Assembly (NCBI GenBank): GCA_036502085.1
Contig: DASXZD010000070.1
Coordinates: 1-64,000 of the forward strand
DNA from: PALSA-505 sp036502085
GTDB lineage: Bacteria; Actinomycetota; Actinomycetes; Streptosporangiales; Streptosporangiaceae
DNA: 64,000 nucleotides
Direction of reading: 5' to 3'
The first letter of the stretch is position 1. Each line of letters starts with the position of its first letter. The notes beneath the pieces were generated by a model. That model did not search any database, was not told the DNA's origin, and was given only the letters and a program-made list of their open reading frames with translations. This document shows positions 8,005-16,437 of the stretch, piece after piece. The position numbers were made by a program, and so were the translations under genes.

Positions 8005-8393
8005 GCGCCGGCGGCGGGGTGAGTCCCGGCGCGGATCGGATCCGCGTCCGGCGGGTCTACGACGAGCCGTCGCCGGCCGACGGGGCCCGGGTGCTGGTGG
8101 ACAGGATCTGGCCGCGAGGGATCAGCAAGGAGGCGGCCCGGCTGCAGGAGTGGGCGAAGGACATCGCGCCCTCCAGCGAGTTGCGCCGCTGGTACGCCCA
8201 TGACCCAGCCAAGTTCGCCGAATTCCGCCGCCGCTACCTGGACGAGCTCAGCCAGCCGGAGGCCCTCGCCGCGCTCGCCCGGCTGCGTGAGCTGGGCGCA
8301 AGCAGCCCCGTCACCCTGCTGACCGCCACCCGAGACATCGAGCTAAGCCAGGCCGCGGTCCTCGCCGAGCAACTCCGCCACCCCCGGGCATGA
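8001..8393 (+). CDS. DUF488 family protein
   Basis: A 130-residue protein with the DUF488 signature: R-V-Y-D-E near residue 18, then RVLVDRIWPRGISKEAARL (30-48), EWAKDIAPSSELRRWYAHDP (50-69) and a C-terminal LLTATRDIELSQAAVL (about 104-119). Family function is not established. The last block resembles those where a usual Cys or Lys has been replaced. It starts at GTG 8001-8003, overlapping the VOC gene by four bases. It converges on glmM. Confidence 0.85.
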   Translation: MSAGGGVSPGADRIRVRRVYDEPSPADGARVLVDRIWPRGISKEAARLQEWAKDIAPSSELRRWYAHDPAKFAEFRRRYLDELSQPEALAALARLRELGASSPVTLLTATRDIELSQAAVLAEQLRHPRA

Positions 8394-8479
8394 TCCCGAA
8401 GCACTAGTAGCGCTGTGACACTACTAACTCTTCGCCATCATGGAGGCGCGGAGGGTGGCAGGAGAAGGGCCGGGCGCGG

Positions 8480-9988
8480 CTAGCTGAGGGCTGAGCGGAC
8501 CGACTCGGCTAGCTGGCCGGCTACTCGTTCGGCCTCGCCTGCGTCCGCCGCCTCCACCATGACCCGGACCGTGGGCTCGGTGCCGCTCGGCCTGACCAGC
8601 ACCCGGCCGAGCTGGCCCAGCTCCGTCTCGGCCGCGGCCACTGCGGCGGCAAGCTCGGGCGCGGAGCCCATCCGCGATTTGTCCACGCCCCGCACGTTGA
8701 TGAGCACCTGCGGGTACCTGGTCATGACCTTGGCCAGCTCGCTCAGCGGCTGGCCGCGGCGGGCGACCGTGCCGAGCAACTGCAGCCCGGTCAGGATCCC
8801 GTCCCCGGTGGTGGCGTGGTCGAGCAGGATGATGTGCCCGGACTGCTCGCCGCCGAGCACGTACTGCCCGGCCCGCATCGCCTCGAGGACGTACCGGTCC
8901 CCAACGGCCGTCTCGACGACGCGGATCCCGGCGTCGCGCATTGCCAGCCGGAAGCCGAGATTCGACATGACCGTGCTGACGACGGTGTCGCCCGCCAGGC
9001 GGCCCTCCTCGCGAAAGCCGAGCGCGAGCACGGCGAGGATCTGGTCTCCGTCTACCGGCTCGCCGCTCGCGTCAACGGCCAGGCAGCGGTCGGCGTCGCC
9101 GTCGTGCGCGATGCCGGCGTCGGCATGCTCGGCGACGACGGCGGCGCGGAGCGCGTCGAGGCAGGTCGATCCGCAGCCTTGGTTGATGTTGAGCCCGTCG
9201 GGCGCGACACCGATCGTGATGACTTCGGCCCCCGCCCGCCGCAGCGCCTCGGGCGCCATCTCGTACGCCGCCCCGTGCGCGCAGTCGACCACGACGCGCA
9301 GGCCGGCCAGCGGAAGCCGGCCGCGAGCACCGCCCCCCAGCCCCGCCGGACCATGCCCAGCCGGATCATGCCCAGCCGGATCATGCCCAGCCGGACCCAG
9401 CCCAGCCGAGCCATCCCCAGCAGGGCCTGACCGAGGCGCAGGAACATCGGCTTCCGGGCCCGCCAGTGTGGACACCAGGTGCCGCAGGTAGCGCTCCCGT
9501 TCGGCCGGGCCGTCGGTGACCCGGCCGAAGCCGCCGGGCGGAACCCGGTCCGCCGCCGAACGCTGCCCGATCCGGTCCTCGATCTGGTCCTCGACATCGT
9601 CGGGGAGCTTCAGCCCGCCCTCGCCGAAGAACTTGATGCCGTTGTCCGGGGCTGGGTTATGGCTGGCCGAGAGCATCACGCCGAACTCGGCGCCGAGCGC
9701 GCCGATCAGGTACGCGACCGCCGGGGTCGGGATCACGCTAAGCCGGAGCACATCGACCCCGGATCCAGCCAGGCCCGCGACCACCGCGGCCTCGAGAAAC
9801 TCGCCAGACGCCCGCGGATCACGCCCGACCAGAGCAAGCGGACGCCGCTGCGCCGCGTGCGCAGCGGCGAATGCCCCGCTCTCGTCCAGGACATCCGCCG
9901 CGGCCGCGACGACATCCATAGCCAGCTGCGCGGTCAGATCGCGGCCGGCGACACCCCGAACTCCGTCAGTGCCGAAGAGCCGGCCCAT
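8480..9988 (-). CDS. glmM: Phosphoglucosamine mutase
   Basis: Converts glucosamine-6-P to glucosamine-1-P for UDP-GlcNAc synthesis. It starts with GRLFGTDGVRG (2-12). The phosphoserine loop is MLSASHNPAPDNGIKFFG (105-122, Ser109), the Mg site is DGDADRC, and the phosphate-binding loop VRPSGTEPTVRVMVE is near the C-terminus. At 502 residues it is about 50 longer than usual. The excess is a Gly/Pro/His-rich insertion near 185-222 made by five 15-bp repeats at 9346-9420, placed before strand LRVVVDCAHGA. It follows rpsI, the common rplM-rpsI-glmM order; glmS is not next to it. Confidence 0.95.
   Translation of the reverse strand: MGRLFGTDGVRGVAGRDLTAQLAMDVVAAAADVLDESGAFAAAHAAQRRPLALVGRDPRASGEFLEAAVVAGLAGSGVDVLRLSVIPTPAVAYLIGALGAEFGVMLSASHNPAPDNGIKFFGEGGLKLPDDVEDQIEDRIGQRSAADRVPPGGFGRVTDGPAERERYLRHLVSTLAGPEADVPAPRSGPAGDGSAGLGPAGHDPAGHDPAGHGPAGLGGGARGRLPLAGLRVVVDCAHGAAYEMAPEALRRAGAEVITIGVAPDGLNINQGCGSTCLDALRAAVVAEHADAGIAHDGDADRCLAVDASGEPVDGDQILAVLALGFREEGRLAGDTVVSTVMSNLGFRLAMRDAGIRVVETAVGDRYVLEAMRAGQYVLGGEQSGHIILLDHATTGDGILTGLQLLGTVARRGQPLSELAKVMTRYPQVLINVRGVDKSRMGSAPELAAAVAAAETELGQLGRVLVRPSGTEPTVRVMVEAADAGEAERVAGQLAESVRSALS
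9346..9420 (-). repeat. 15-bp tandem repeat inserted in glmM
   Basis: Five 15-bp units (plus-strand consensus CCGGATCATGCCCAG; the second and third are identical) encode repeated G-x-D/G-P-A in a loop between the first and second GlmM domains. The frame is preserved. Confidence 0.9.
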
Positions 9989-10039
9989 GCGCGGTCCCCT
10001 CCGCTGGTTGGTCTTCCGATCAGGCCACCACGCGGAGTG

Positions 10040-10558
10040 TCAGCGCTTGGAGTACTGAGGCGCCTTGCGGGCCTTCTTCAGCCCGTACTTCTTCCGCTCC
10101 TTGACCCGGGGGTCGCGGGTCAGGAAGCCGGCCTTCTTCAGGGTCGGGCGGCTCTCCGGGTCGACGAACACCAGAGCGCGAGTGATCCCGAGCCGCAGCG
10201 CGCCGGCCTGGCCGGACACGCCGCCGCCGGTGATGCGGGCGACCACGTCGAAGCGGTCCTCGGCACCGAGGGTGACGAAGGGCTCGTTGACCAGCTGCTG
10301 GTGCACCTTGTTGGGGAAGTACCCGTCAAGGGTCCGGCCGTTGATCTGCCACTTGCCGGTGCCCGCCATGATGCGGACCCGGGCGATGGCCTCCTTGCGG
10401 CGGCCTAGCCCGGCCGCCCGGCCGGTGACCACCTGCCTGCGGCCGGTGTGGCGCGCTGCGCCCTCCGGAGCGGACTCTGTCGTGTACTCAGAGGCGTGCT
10501 CCTCGGCCCCTTCCGCGGTGCTCTCGTCGGGTGCCAGCGCTGTTGTGGGCTCGGCCAC
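10040..10558 (-). CDS. rpsI: Ribosomal protein S9 (uS9)
   Basis: Small-subunit protein whose C-terminal tail contacts P-site tRNA. The body GRRKEAIARVRIMAGTGKWQ and the C-terminal KKARKAPQYSKR are intact. The N-terminal 45 residues are an acidic actinobacterial extension. The frame opens at an ATG (10573), but GAGGGA lies seven bases before the GTG at 10556-10558, and M-A-E-P-T is the usual actinobacterial N-terminus, so GTG was chosen (172 residues). It is downstream of rplM and upstream of glmM. Confidence 0.93.
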   Translation of the reverse strand: MAEPTTALAPDESTAEGAEEHASEYTTESAPEGAARHTGRRQVVTGRAAGLGRRKEAIARVRIMAGTGKWQINGRTLDGYFPNKVHQQLVNEPFVTLGAEDRFDVVARITGGGVSGQAGALRLGITRALVFVDPESRPTLKKAGFLTRDPRVKERKKYGLKKARKAPQYSKR

Positions 10559-10589
10559 GATTCGTTCCCTCATGCTTCCTATGTCGGCG

Positions 10590-11039
10590 CTACTGCGCGA
10601 TCTGCGTGATCTCGAAGGGAGCGGGCTGCTGTGCCTGATGCGGATGCTCAGGCCCCGCGTACACCTTCAGCTTGCGCAGCATCTGCCTGCCCAGGGTGGT
10701 CTTCGGCAGCATCCCCTTCACTGCCTTCTCTACGGCCCGCTCCGGGTGCTTGGCGAGCAGATCCGCGTATGCGACCGCACGGAGCCCGCCCGGGTACCCG
10801 GAGTGCCGGTAGGCGAACTTCTGCGCCAGCTTGTTCCCGGTAAGCGCCACCTTCTCGGCGTTGACGATGATGACGAAGTCACCGGTGTCAACGTGCGGCG
10901 CGAACACGGGCTTGTGCTTCCCGCGCAGGAGCACCGCTGCCTGGCTGGCCAGTCGTCCCAGCACAACGTCGGATGCGTCGATGACATGCCACTGACGCTG
11001 GATGTCGTCGGCCTTAGGACTAAAAGTGCGCACAGTCAT
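10590..11039 (-). CDS. rplM: Ribosomal protein L13 (uL13)
   Basis: Early-assembly 50S protein of 149 residues, close to standard length. The family blocks WHVIDASDVVLGRLASQAA (about 17-35), the GDFVIIVNAEK stretch, and KGMLPKTTLGRQMLRKLKVY are all present. GAAGG lies upstream of the ATG at 11037-11039. First gene of the rplM-rpsI-glmM operon, with a good promoter at 11183-11211 and a leader of about 137 bases. Confidence 0.96.
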   Translation of the reverse strand: MTVRTFSPKADDIQRQWHVIDASDVVLGRLASQAAVLLRGKHKPVFAPHVDTGDFVIIVNAEKVALTGNKLAQKFAYRHSGYPGGLRAVAYADLLAKHPERAVEKAVKGMLPKTTLGRQMLRKLKVYAGPEHPHQAQQPAPFEITQIAQ

Positions 11040-11473
11040 GAGCCTTCACGTATATGCAGCTGATCAAGGGAGTCGACCCGCTCCCCCAACGAGGAAGCGC
11101 GACGGTCTCAGTCCGCCACCGCTCCGTGGCACGCTCCGCTGCAGGAGCCCATGGGTATGCGGATACGGACAGACGTCTACGGAGGATACCGGCCGTGTAT
11201 CGCCGTGGCAAAGTGAACGCCGGCATCAGGCGCCAGCCCGGTGCCGGCCGACAGGACCAGCCAGGCAGGCGACCCAGCGCCCTTCCTGGCCGCGGCCGCC
11301 GCAGCGTGACGCCCCGCCGCCGGTTGCGTCCGGATTTGATGGGGTTACGGCGCCCCCTCCAGCGCCCGCTCAAGGCGCCTGACGATCGCTCGTCAGGCCC
11401 GATAATCACCGCGCTGAACAGGGAAAACTCCGGACAGCGCAACCTGGGAGGCTGAGGACGATACGCTCGCCGC
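11040..11473. other. Divergent intergenic region, rplM versus membrane-protein pair
   Basis: 434 bases without a credible gene. It holds the rplM promoter (11183-11211) and the start region of the divergent plus-strand membrane-protein gene. The reading frames that cross it on both strands have no family signature and start without ribosome binding sites. Confidence 0.6.
11183..11211 (-). promoter_or_regulatory. Promoter for rplM-rpsI-glmM
   Basis: On the minus strand, TTGCCA (-35, 11206-11211), a 17-base spacer and TATCCT (-10, 11183-11188) match the primary (HrdB-type) consensus well. The expected start near 11176 gives a leader of about 137 bases. The same -35 hexamer and spacer occur at the rpsL promoter. 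Confidence 0.6.
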
Positions 11474-13066
11474 ATGAGTTATCCGGGCGACCAGATGACT
11501 GCCCCCGCCAGTGAGGGGCGGCGATACCCACCCGGACAGCACGCATTCGTCCCGTCCCAGGGCCCGTTCGGCGACGAGCGGGCGGCTGGAATTCCGCCCG
11601 CCGAATACGCCGGCCCGAGCTACCCGGCGCAAGATACGGACCGGCGCGCGGGATCAGGCAGCGGGCCGGGGTCAGGGAACAGGCACGGCAGGCACGCCCG
11701 GCACGCGAGCAGCGAACGCGCGAGGCCCGCAGAGCCGGCCGCGACCCAGCGCAGCAGCGACGCCGGTCCCAATGCCCCGGGCCGCGACGGCCCGGGCAGG
11801 CGTAGCCGGGGCGCACGCGGACCCGCGCACGGCTACCCCCCCAAGCCCGGCGAGCCCGACCCCTGGTACCCGCAGCAAGAGTTCTCTGCGTGGAACGAGG
11901 CCGAGCCGCCGACTCCGGCTGATCCCGGCCTGATGATGGCGTCGGCACCGACCTGGTCCGACGTCGGCCCCGGCAACATGGACTCATGGTCGGCCGGCGG
12001 CGTCGCGCTCGCCGAGCGCCCGGCCGATGAGGCCGAGCCGCTCGATGATGATCTTGTTGCCTGGCACGCTGTCATCTCCGGCCAGTCGCTCGCGCGGTCC
12101 GGCGACCGGCAGCGTGCCCTTGCCGAGCGCCCCGCCCCGGGCCCCGTCGGCCTCACGAGCAGCAGGGATCTCCAGGACGCGGCGCCGGCCAGCGACATCC
12201 AGCCCCGGCGAACCCGCTCCGCACCGCGGACCGACAGCCCGCCAGCGCTGGCCGGCGGCGCGCCCGCGCTGGACAGCGGCATCCAGGCCGCGCCCGTCCG
12301 CCGCAGCCGCGCCGCCGCGGCGCGAGCGCGCAAGACCGCCCGCCAGCGGGGCCAGCTGCGCCGCAGGGTCCTGGCCGGCACCGGCGGCGTGCTCGTGCTG
12401 GCGCTCGGCGTGGCCGGATACCTCTTCGTGTCTAGCAGTCCATCGAAAAGCGCAGCCGCATCACGCGAAACTTCAACCACATTGTCGATGAGTAATCCGG
12501 CGCCTTCGCTGGGTCCCTGGCAGCACATTGCCACCCGGGCCGGCGACTCCGCACCGCTTACGCTCAGCCAGCTTTTCCCGGCGCAATTTACCGTCGGCAG
12601 CGCGAGCTACGTCAGGACCGTGCAGCTCGGCGAAACCAACTGTGCGCACGCCGTGTTCGGCTCGAAGCTGCAGGCGGCGGTGCACAAGTACGGGTGCAGT
12701 CAGGTCATGCGGGCCAGCTATCTTTCGGCCGGCCAGCGGCTGATGGGGACCATCGGTGTGCTGAATCTCACCAGTTCCGCCGGAGCCGGCCTGGTCGGCA
12801 AGGCGGCCGGGTCGAGCCAGTTCATCGCTCAGCTGACCGCCGCTACCGGGCCCACGCACAACCTGACAAAGGGCACCGGCCTGGAGGAAGCCGAAGTAAA
12901 AGGCCACTATCTGATCTTGATATGGGCCGAATTCACTACACTCCGTGCACCAAAAACCGCCGCCCAAAAGACCCAACTCAAATCATTCTCGGCAAACCTG
13001 ATCAGCCGTACGGCTAACATAAGCCTGACGAGCCGCATGGTCACGGGGAAGCCCCAGACGCCTTAG
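11474..13066 (+). CDS. Single-pass membrane protein, disordered N-terminus, unknown extracytoplasmic domain (paralogue A)
   Basis: A 530-residue protein. Residues 1-290 are Pro/Gly/Arg/Ser-rich and probably disordered in the cytoplasm. A TM helix (GTGGVLVLALGVAGYLFVSS) lies at about 301-320 after a basic stretch, and the C-terminal 200 residues face outside. The outer domain has NCAHAVFGSKLQAAV, then GCSQVMRASYL and TIGVLNL, a block also found in the next gene. The C-terminal tail uses more A/T than the rest. I do not recognise the family. It is 27 bases upstream of its paralogue, so the two form an operon. Confidence 0.75.
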   Translation: MSYPGDQMTAPASEGRRYPPGQHAFVPSQGPFGDERAAGIPPAEYAGPSYPAQDTDRRAGSGSGPGSGNRHGRHARHASSERARPAEPAATQRSSDAGPNAPGRDGPGRRSRGARGPAHGYPPKPGEPDPWYPQQEFSAWNEAEPPTPADPGLMMASAPTWSDVGPGNMDSWSAGGVALAERPADEAEPLDDDLVAWHAVISGQSLARSGDRQRALAERPAPGPVGLTSSRDLQDAAPASDIQPRRTRSAPRTDSPPALAGGAPALDSGIQAAPVRRSRAAAARARKTARQRGQLRRRVLAGTGGVLVLALGVAGYLFVSSSPSKSAAASRETSTTLSMSNPAPSLGPWQHIATRAGDSAPLTLSQLFPAQFTVGSASYVRTVQLGETNCAHAVFGSKLQAAVHKYGCSQVMRASYLSAGQRLMGTIGVLNLTSSAGAGLVGKAAGSSQFIAQLTAATGPTHNLTKGTGLEEAEVKGHYLILIWAEFTTLRAPKTAAQKTQLKSFSANLISRTANISLTSRMVTGKPQTP

Positions 13067-13093
13067 CCGCAGGCCCGCCTATAAGGCAACTCC

Positions 13094-14917
13094 GTGTCGC
13101 CGGCGGTGACAACCGCAAGAACCGGGAACGGAGCAATCGTGGGATCGAGTTCCTACCGAGGCGGCGGCCGCCCAGGAGAGCGGCAGAGTCCGCCCGCCCC
13201 GGTCCGGCCCGGCGACGGCGAGACCGCGTCGCCGTCCTGGCTCGATGCCCCGCCCCCCTGGCCATCCGCCGAGCAGGTACCGCCCGGCGAGTCCGAGTGG
13301 GGCAGCGGCTCGCCCTGGGTCATCGAGGAAGCTCCCCGTCCGCCCGATCGCGCCCCCGCAGGCCCATCGCCCCGGCCAAAAAGAATTTCTCAGCCGAACG
13401 GTTCCACCCGACTCCCGTCCGCACCCCCGACCGACGCTGCGGGCAGCCCGCACGGCCACCCCCCGCCGCTACCGCCCGGCGACCGCTGGCAAGCCGACGC
13501 ACCGCAGCCCTCGCGAGACGCCCAATGGCCGCAGCCACCGCATGGCGACCAGTGGGCGGGAGGGGTGCGAGACGGGCAGCGGCAGGACGCGCCGCAGGTG
13601 CCGCTCGACAGTTCCTGGCGTGGAGCTCCGCAGGGCGGACAATCGCCGTACGCACCGCAGAGCCCGTGGCGGAACGCTCCGCAGCAATCGCCCGACGGAC
13701 CCCAGCCAGACGAGTCCTGGATGCCGGACGGCTCTCGGCCAGCCGCTCCCCAAGCGTCGCAGGGCGGACAAGGCGCTGCGCAAGCAGCACCGGAGGGACG
13801 GTGGCAGCCGGACGAGCAGTGGCATAGCGGGCAGTGGCAGGACGCACCCTGGATGCCCCAGGGTGGCGCCTGGACGGGCGGCCCGCAGGGACCGCCAGGC
13901 GGTCAGTGGCCGGGGACACCCGAGGACGCGCAGTGGCCGGGAGCGCCGCAACCGCCCCGCGGCGCCGCTAACTGGGACGCGGCCCAAGCCGAGCCCTGGC
14001 CGGATACGTCGCAGATTCCGCGTGACGTCGGGGAGGAGTTCCGGCACACCGGGCCGCTGCAGGTACTGCGGTCGAGCGCGCCCGGCTGGGTGCCGCCCGC
14101 ATCGCCGGGATCGTCCGCACCGCCTGCCGCGCCTGGCGGGCTGAGCAGCCTCGACGCTGATGTCCTCGGCACGGCAGGGACGGCCCTGCCGGGGCCGATG
14201 GAGGCCTACCACCCCGAAGGCCGGCGGCGCAGGACCAGGCGGATCGTCATCCTCTGCGTGGTGGCCGTGCTGCTGCTCGCGGCGATAGCGATCTACGTGA
14301 CCCGGAATCAGGCCAGCACGCCCGGCCGCTCAGCGGGCTCTGGGCCGGCCGCAAGCAATAGCGGCACCAGCAGCGCGGTCGGCACCGCCCCCGGCGGCCA
14401 GGCCAGCCCGAGCAAGATCACCGTCGCCGGGCTCTTCCCTGACACCCGGCTGGTAGCCGACGGCATAGCGTTCACCCGGATTGCCTCCCAAGTCGACGCC
14501 AGGTGCTCGCTGGCCGCCAACGGCGCCTTCGCCGTGGCGCTGACCTCGGCCGGCTGCGAGCAGGTGGTACGGGTCACGTTCGTCAACTCCACCCGGCAGT
14601 ACGCGGTGACCGCCGGGGTGGCGGTGCTGCCTAGCCTGGCCGCGGCGCAGCGGGCCAACGACAGCAAGAGGTTCGGTCCCGACATCTGGTTTACCGGGCT
14701 CAACGGGCCGCCCGGCAGCAGCACCGCGCTGATCACCAAGAGCGGCGGTTACGGCTACGACGTGGTAGACGGCCGGTACATTCTGTTCGCGTTCACGGCC
14801 AACAGCAACGGGCGCAGTCCCACCGGGCGTGGCTCCGACCTCCCGCTGCTCACGTCGCTGAGCAGCTCGTTCACCCAGCTCGAGCAGCAGGCGATCGACA
14901 CTCACGCCAAGCCCTAG
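13094..14917 (+). CDS. Single-pass membrane protein, Gln/Pro-rich N-terminus (paralogue B)
   Basis: A 607-residue protein. The N-terminal 370 residues are Pro/Gln/Trp-rich with imperfect repeats of the type Q-W-P-G-A-P and Q-G-G-Q, probably disordered. A TM helix follows R-R-R-T-R-R at about 379-399 (IVILCVVAVLLLAAIAIYV). The outer domain has RCSLAANGAFAVALTSAGC then EQVVRVTF and TAGVAVLP. This lines up with paralogue A: Cys, Gly-Cys, x-Q-V-x-R, T-x-G-V. Function is unknown. A structural, sensory or cell-surface role is possible but unsupported. It is convergent with truA. Confidence 0.75.
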   Translation: MSPAVTTARTGNGAIVGSSSYRGGGRPGERQSPPAPVRPGDGETASPSWLDAPPPWPSAEQVPPGESEWGSGSPWVIEEAPRPPDRAPAGPSPRPKRISQPNGSTRLPSAPPTDAAGSPHGHPPPLPPGDRWQADAPQPSRDAQWPQPPHGDQWAGGVRDGQRQDAPQVPLDSSWRGAPQGGQSPYAPQSPWRNAPQQSPDGPQPDESWMPDGSRPAAPQASQGGQGAAQAAPEGRWQPDEQWHSGQWQDAPWMPQGGAWTGGPQGPPGGQWPGTPEDAQWPGAPQPPRGAANWDAAQAEPWPDTSQIPRDVGEEFRHTGPLQVLRSSAPGWVPPASPGSSAPPAAPGGLSSLDADVLGTAGTALPGPMEAYHPEGRRRRTRRIVILCVVAVLLLAAIAIYVTRNQASTPGRSAGSGPAASNSGTSSAVGTAPGGQASPSKITVAGLFPDTRLVADGIAFTRIASQVDARCSLAANGAFAVALTSAGCEQVVRVTFVNSTRQYAVTAGVAVLPSLAAAQRANDSKRFGPDIWFTGLNGPPGSSTALITKSGGYGYDVVDGRYILFAFTANSNGRSPTGRGSDLPLLTSLSSSFTQLEQQAIDTHAKP

Positions 14918-14948
14918 GCGGACCTGACGGACCTGGCGGACCTGACGG

Positions 14949-15815
14949 CTACCGGCGGCGGCGGGTGGCCAGGGCGCGCTCGGCCAGCCCGGCGGCGTCC
15001 GGGTAGCGGACTTCCTCCAGGCACAGGGCGTGCGGCGGCACGACGTGCACGGCCGGATCCCGAACGGCGATGGCCAGCACGGCGGCCGGCCAGTCCACTT
15101 CCTTGCGGCCATCGCCGACCGCGAGGAAGGCGCCGACCAGGGCGCGGACCATGTTGTGGCAGAACGCGTCGGCCACGACCTCGGCGACCGCCTCGCCGGT
15201 AGCCAGCCGCTCCCAGTGCAGCCGGATCAGGCTGCGGACCGTGGACGCGTCCTCCCGGCGGCGGCAGAAGGCGGCGAAGTCGTGCTCACCGACCAGGCCC
15301 GCGGCAGCGGCGTTCATCCGGCCGAGGTCCAGGCCGCGGCGATACCAGAGGGTGTCGTTTCTGCGCAGCGGATCCGCGACCGCTGGGTCGTCGCACACCC
15401 GGTAGGAATAGCGCCGCCATAGCGCGGAGAACCTGGCGTCGAAGCCATCCGGTGCCACGGTGATCGACCGGACCCTGACGTCGGCGGCGAGCAGCCCGGC
15501 CAGGCCGCGGGCCGCCACCGTGGCGACCCGCTGCCAACTGGCGTCGGGCACGTCAGTATGCGCTACCTGACCGCGGGCGTGCACGCCCGCATCGGTCCGG
15601 CCGGCCACGGTGAGGGCCGGGGCGGCTGGCAGGTGAAGCACGCGGCCCAGCGCGACCTCGACGGCCTCCTGGACCGTCCTGCGGCCGGGCTGGCGTGCCC
15701 AGCCGGAGAACTCCGACCCGTCGTAGGACAGGTCCAGGCGGAGCCGGACGAGCTGGTCAGGACTCGTCGTCGCTGGTCTCCGCGTCGGCGGAGTCTGTGG
15801 TCCCCGCGTCGGCAT
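14949..15815 (-). CDS. truA: tRNA pseudouridine(38-40) synthase
   Basis: Modifies U38-U40 in the tRNA anticodon arm. The catalytic Asp is Asp75 in VAGRTDAGVHARGQ (70-83). The LRLDLSYDGSEFSGWARQPG start (25-44) and the R-R-Y-S-Y-R-V block are conserved. The only ATG/GTG/TTG in frame before the conserved N-terminus is the ATG at 15813-15815, which puts the first 59 bases inside the end of rplQ. Both genes are otherwise complete. It is last in the alpha operon. Confidence 0.93.
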   Translation of the reverse strand: MPTRGPQTPPTRRPATTSPDQLVRLRLDLSYDGSEFSGWARQPGRRTVQEAVEVALGRVLHLPAAPALTVAGRTDAGVHARGQVAHTDVPDASWQRVATVAARGLAGLLAADVRVRSITVAPDGFDARFSALWRRYSYRVCDDPAVADPLRRNDTLWYRRGLDLGRMNAAAAGLVGEHDFAAFCRRREDASTVRSLIRLHWERLATGEAVAEVVADAFCHNMVRALVGAFLAVGDGRKEVDWPAAVLAIAVRDPAVHVVPPHALCLEEVRYPDAAGLAERALATRRRR

Positions 15816-16383
15816 CGTCGGCAGACTCGGTGTCGTCGTCAGCGGTGTCGTCGTCAGCGGCAGAGTCGGTCAGGTCGGCCGCAGTCTCGCTGTCCGTGTC
15901 GGCCACTGCCGCGGCGGACGCGTCCGCCGCGGGGTCGGTGGCTTCCTCTGCCTGCGTGGTGGCCGTAGCCGTGGCCTGCGGCCGCGCGCTGGGCCTGCGG
16001 ACCCGGCGGCGCTGCTTTGGCTCTTCGTCCTCGCGGACCAGCTCGATCACGGCCATCGGCGCGTTGTCGCCCTTGCGCGGACCGATCTTGGTGATCCGGG
16101 TGTAGCCGCCCGGCCGGGTGGCGAAGCTGGGCCCGATCTCGGTGAAGAGCGTGTGCACGACTCCCTTGTCGGGCACCACGGTGAGCACCTGACGCCGAGC
16201 GTGCAGATCACCGCGCTTCGCGAAGGTGATCAGCCGCTCGGCTACCGGGCGGAGCCGACGTGCCCGCGGGAGCGTGGTCGTGATCCGGCCGTGCTCGAAC
16301 AGAGCGGTGGCCAGGTTCGACAGGATGTGCCGCTGGTGTGCAGGGCTGCCACCCATCCGGGCACCCTTGGTGGGCGTGGGCAT
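15757..16383 (-). CDS. rplQ: Ribosomal protein L17 (bL17) with acidic tail
   Basis: 50S protein near the exit tunnel. Residues 1-120 carry the family core, including PTKGARMGGSPAHQRHILSN (3-22) and the YTRITKIGPRKGDNAPMAVIEL block. After about residue 135 comes an Ala/Asp/Thr/Ser tail of about 75 residues with repeated D-D-T-A-D type segments, as in several actinobacteria but long. Its 3' end overlaps truA by 59 bases. Follows rpoA in the alpha operon. Confidence 0.95.
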   Translation of the reverse strand: MPTPTKGARMGGSPAHQRHILSNLATALFEHGRITTTLPRARRLRPVAERLITFAKRGDLHARRQVLTVVPDKGVVHTLFTEIGPSFATRPGGYTRITKIGPRKGDNAPMAVIELVREDEEPKQRRRVRRPSARPQATATATTQAEEATDPAADASAAAVADTDSETAADLTDSAADDDTADDDTESADDADAGTTDSADAETSDDES

Positions 16384-16437
16384 CGGAGACTCCTCGGTTG
16401 CTGCGGTGACAGGTGGCCGTAAGGGGCGTAGGGGGCG

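Noticed and set aside
11020..11475. 151-codon minus-strand frame upstream of rplM
   Set aside because: Overlaps the rplM start and promoter, has no homology and no ribosome binding site.
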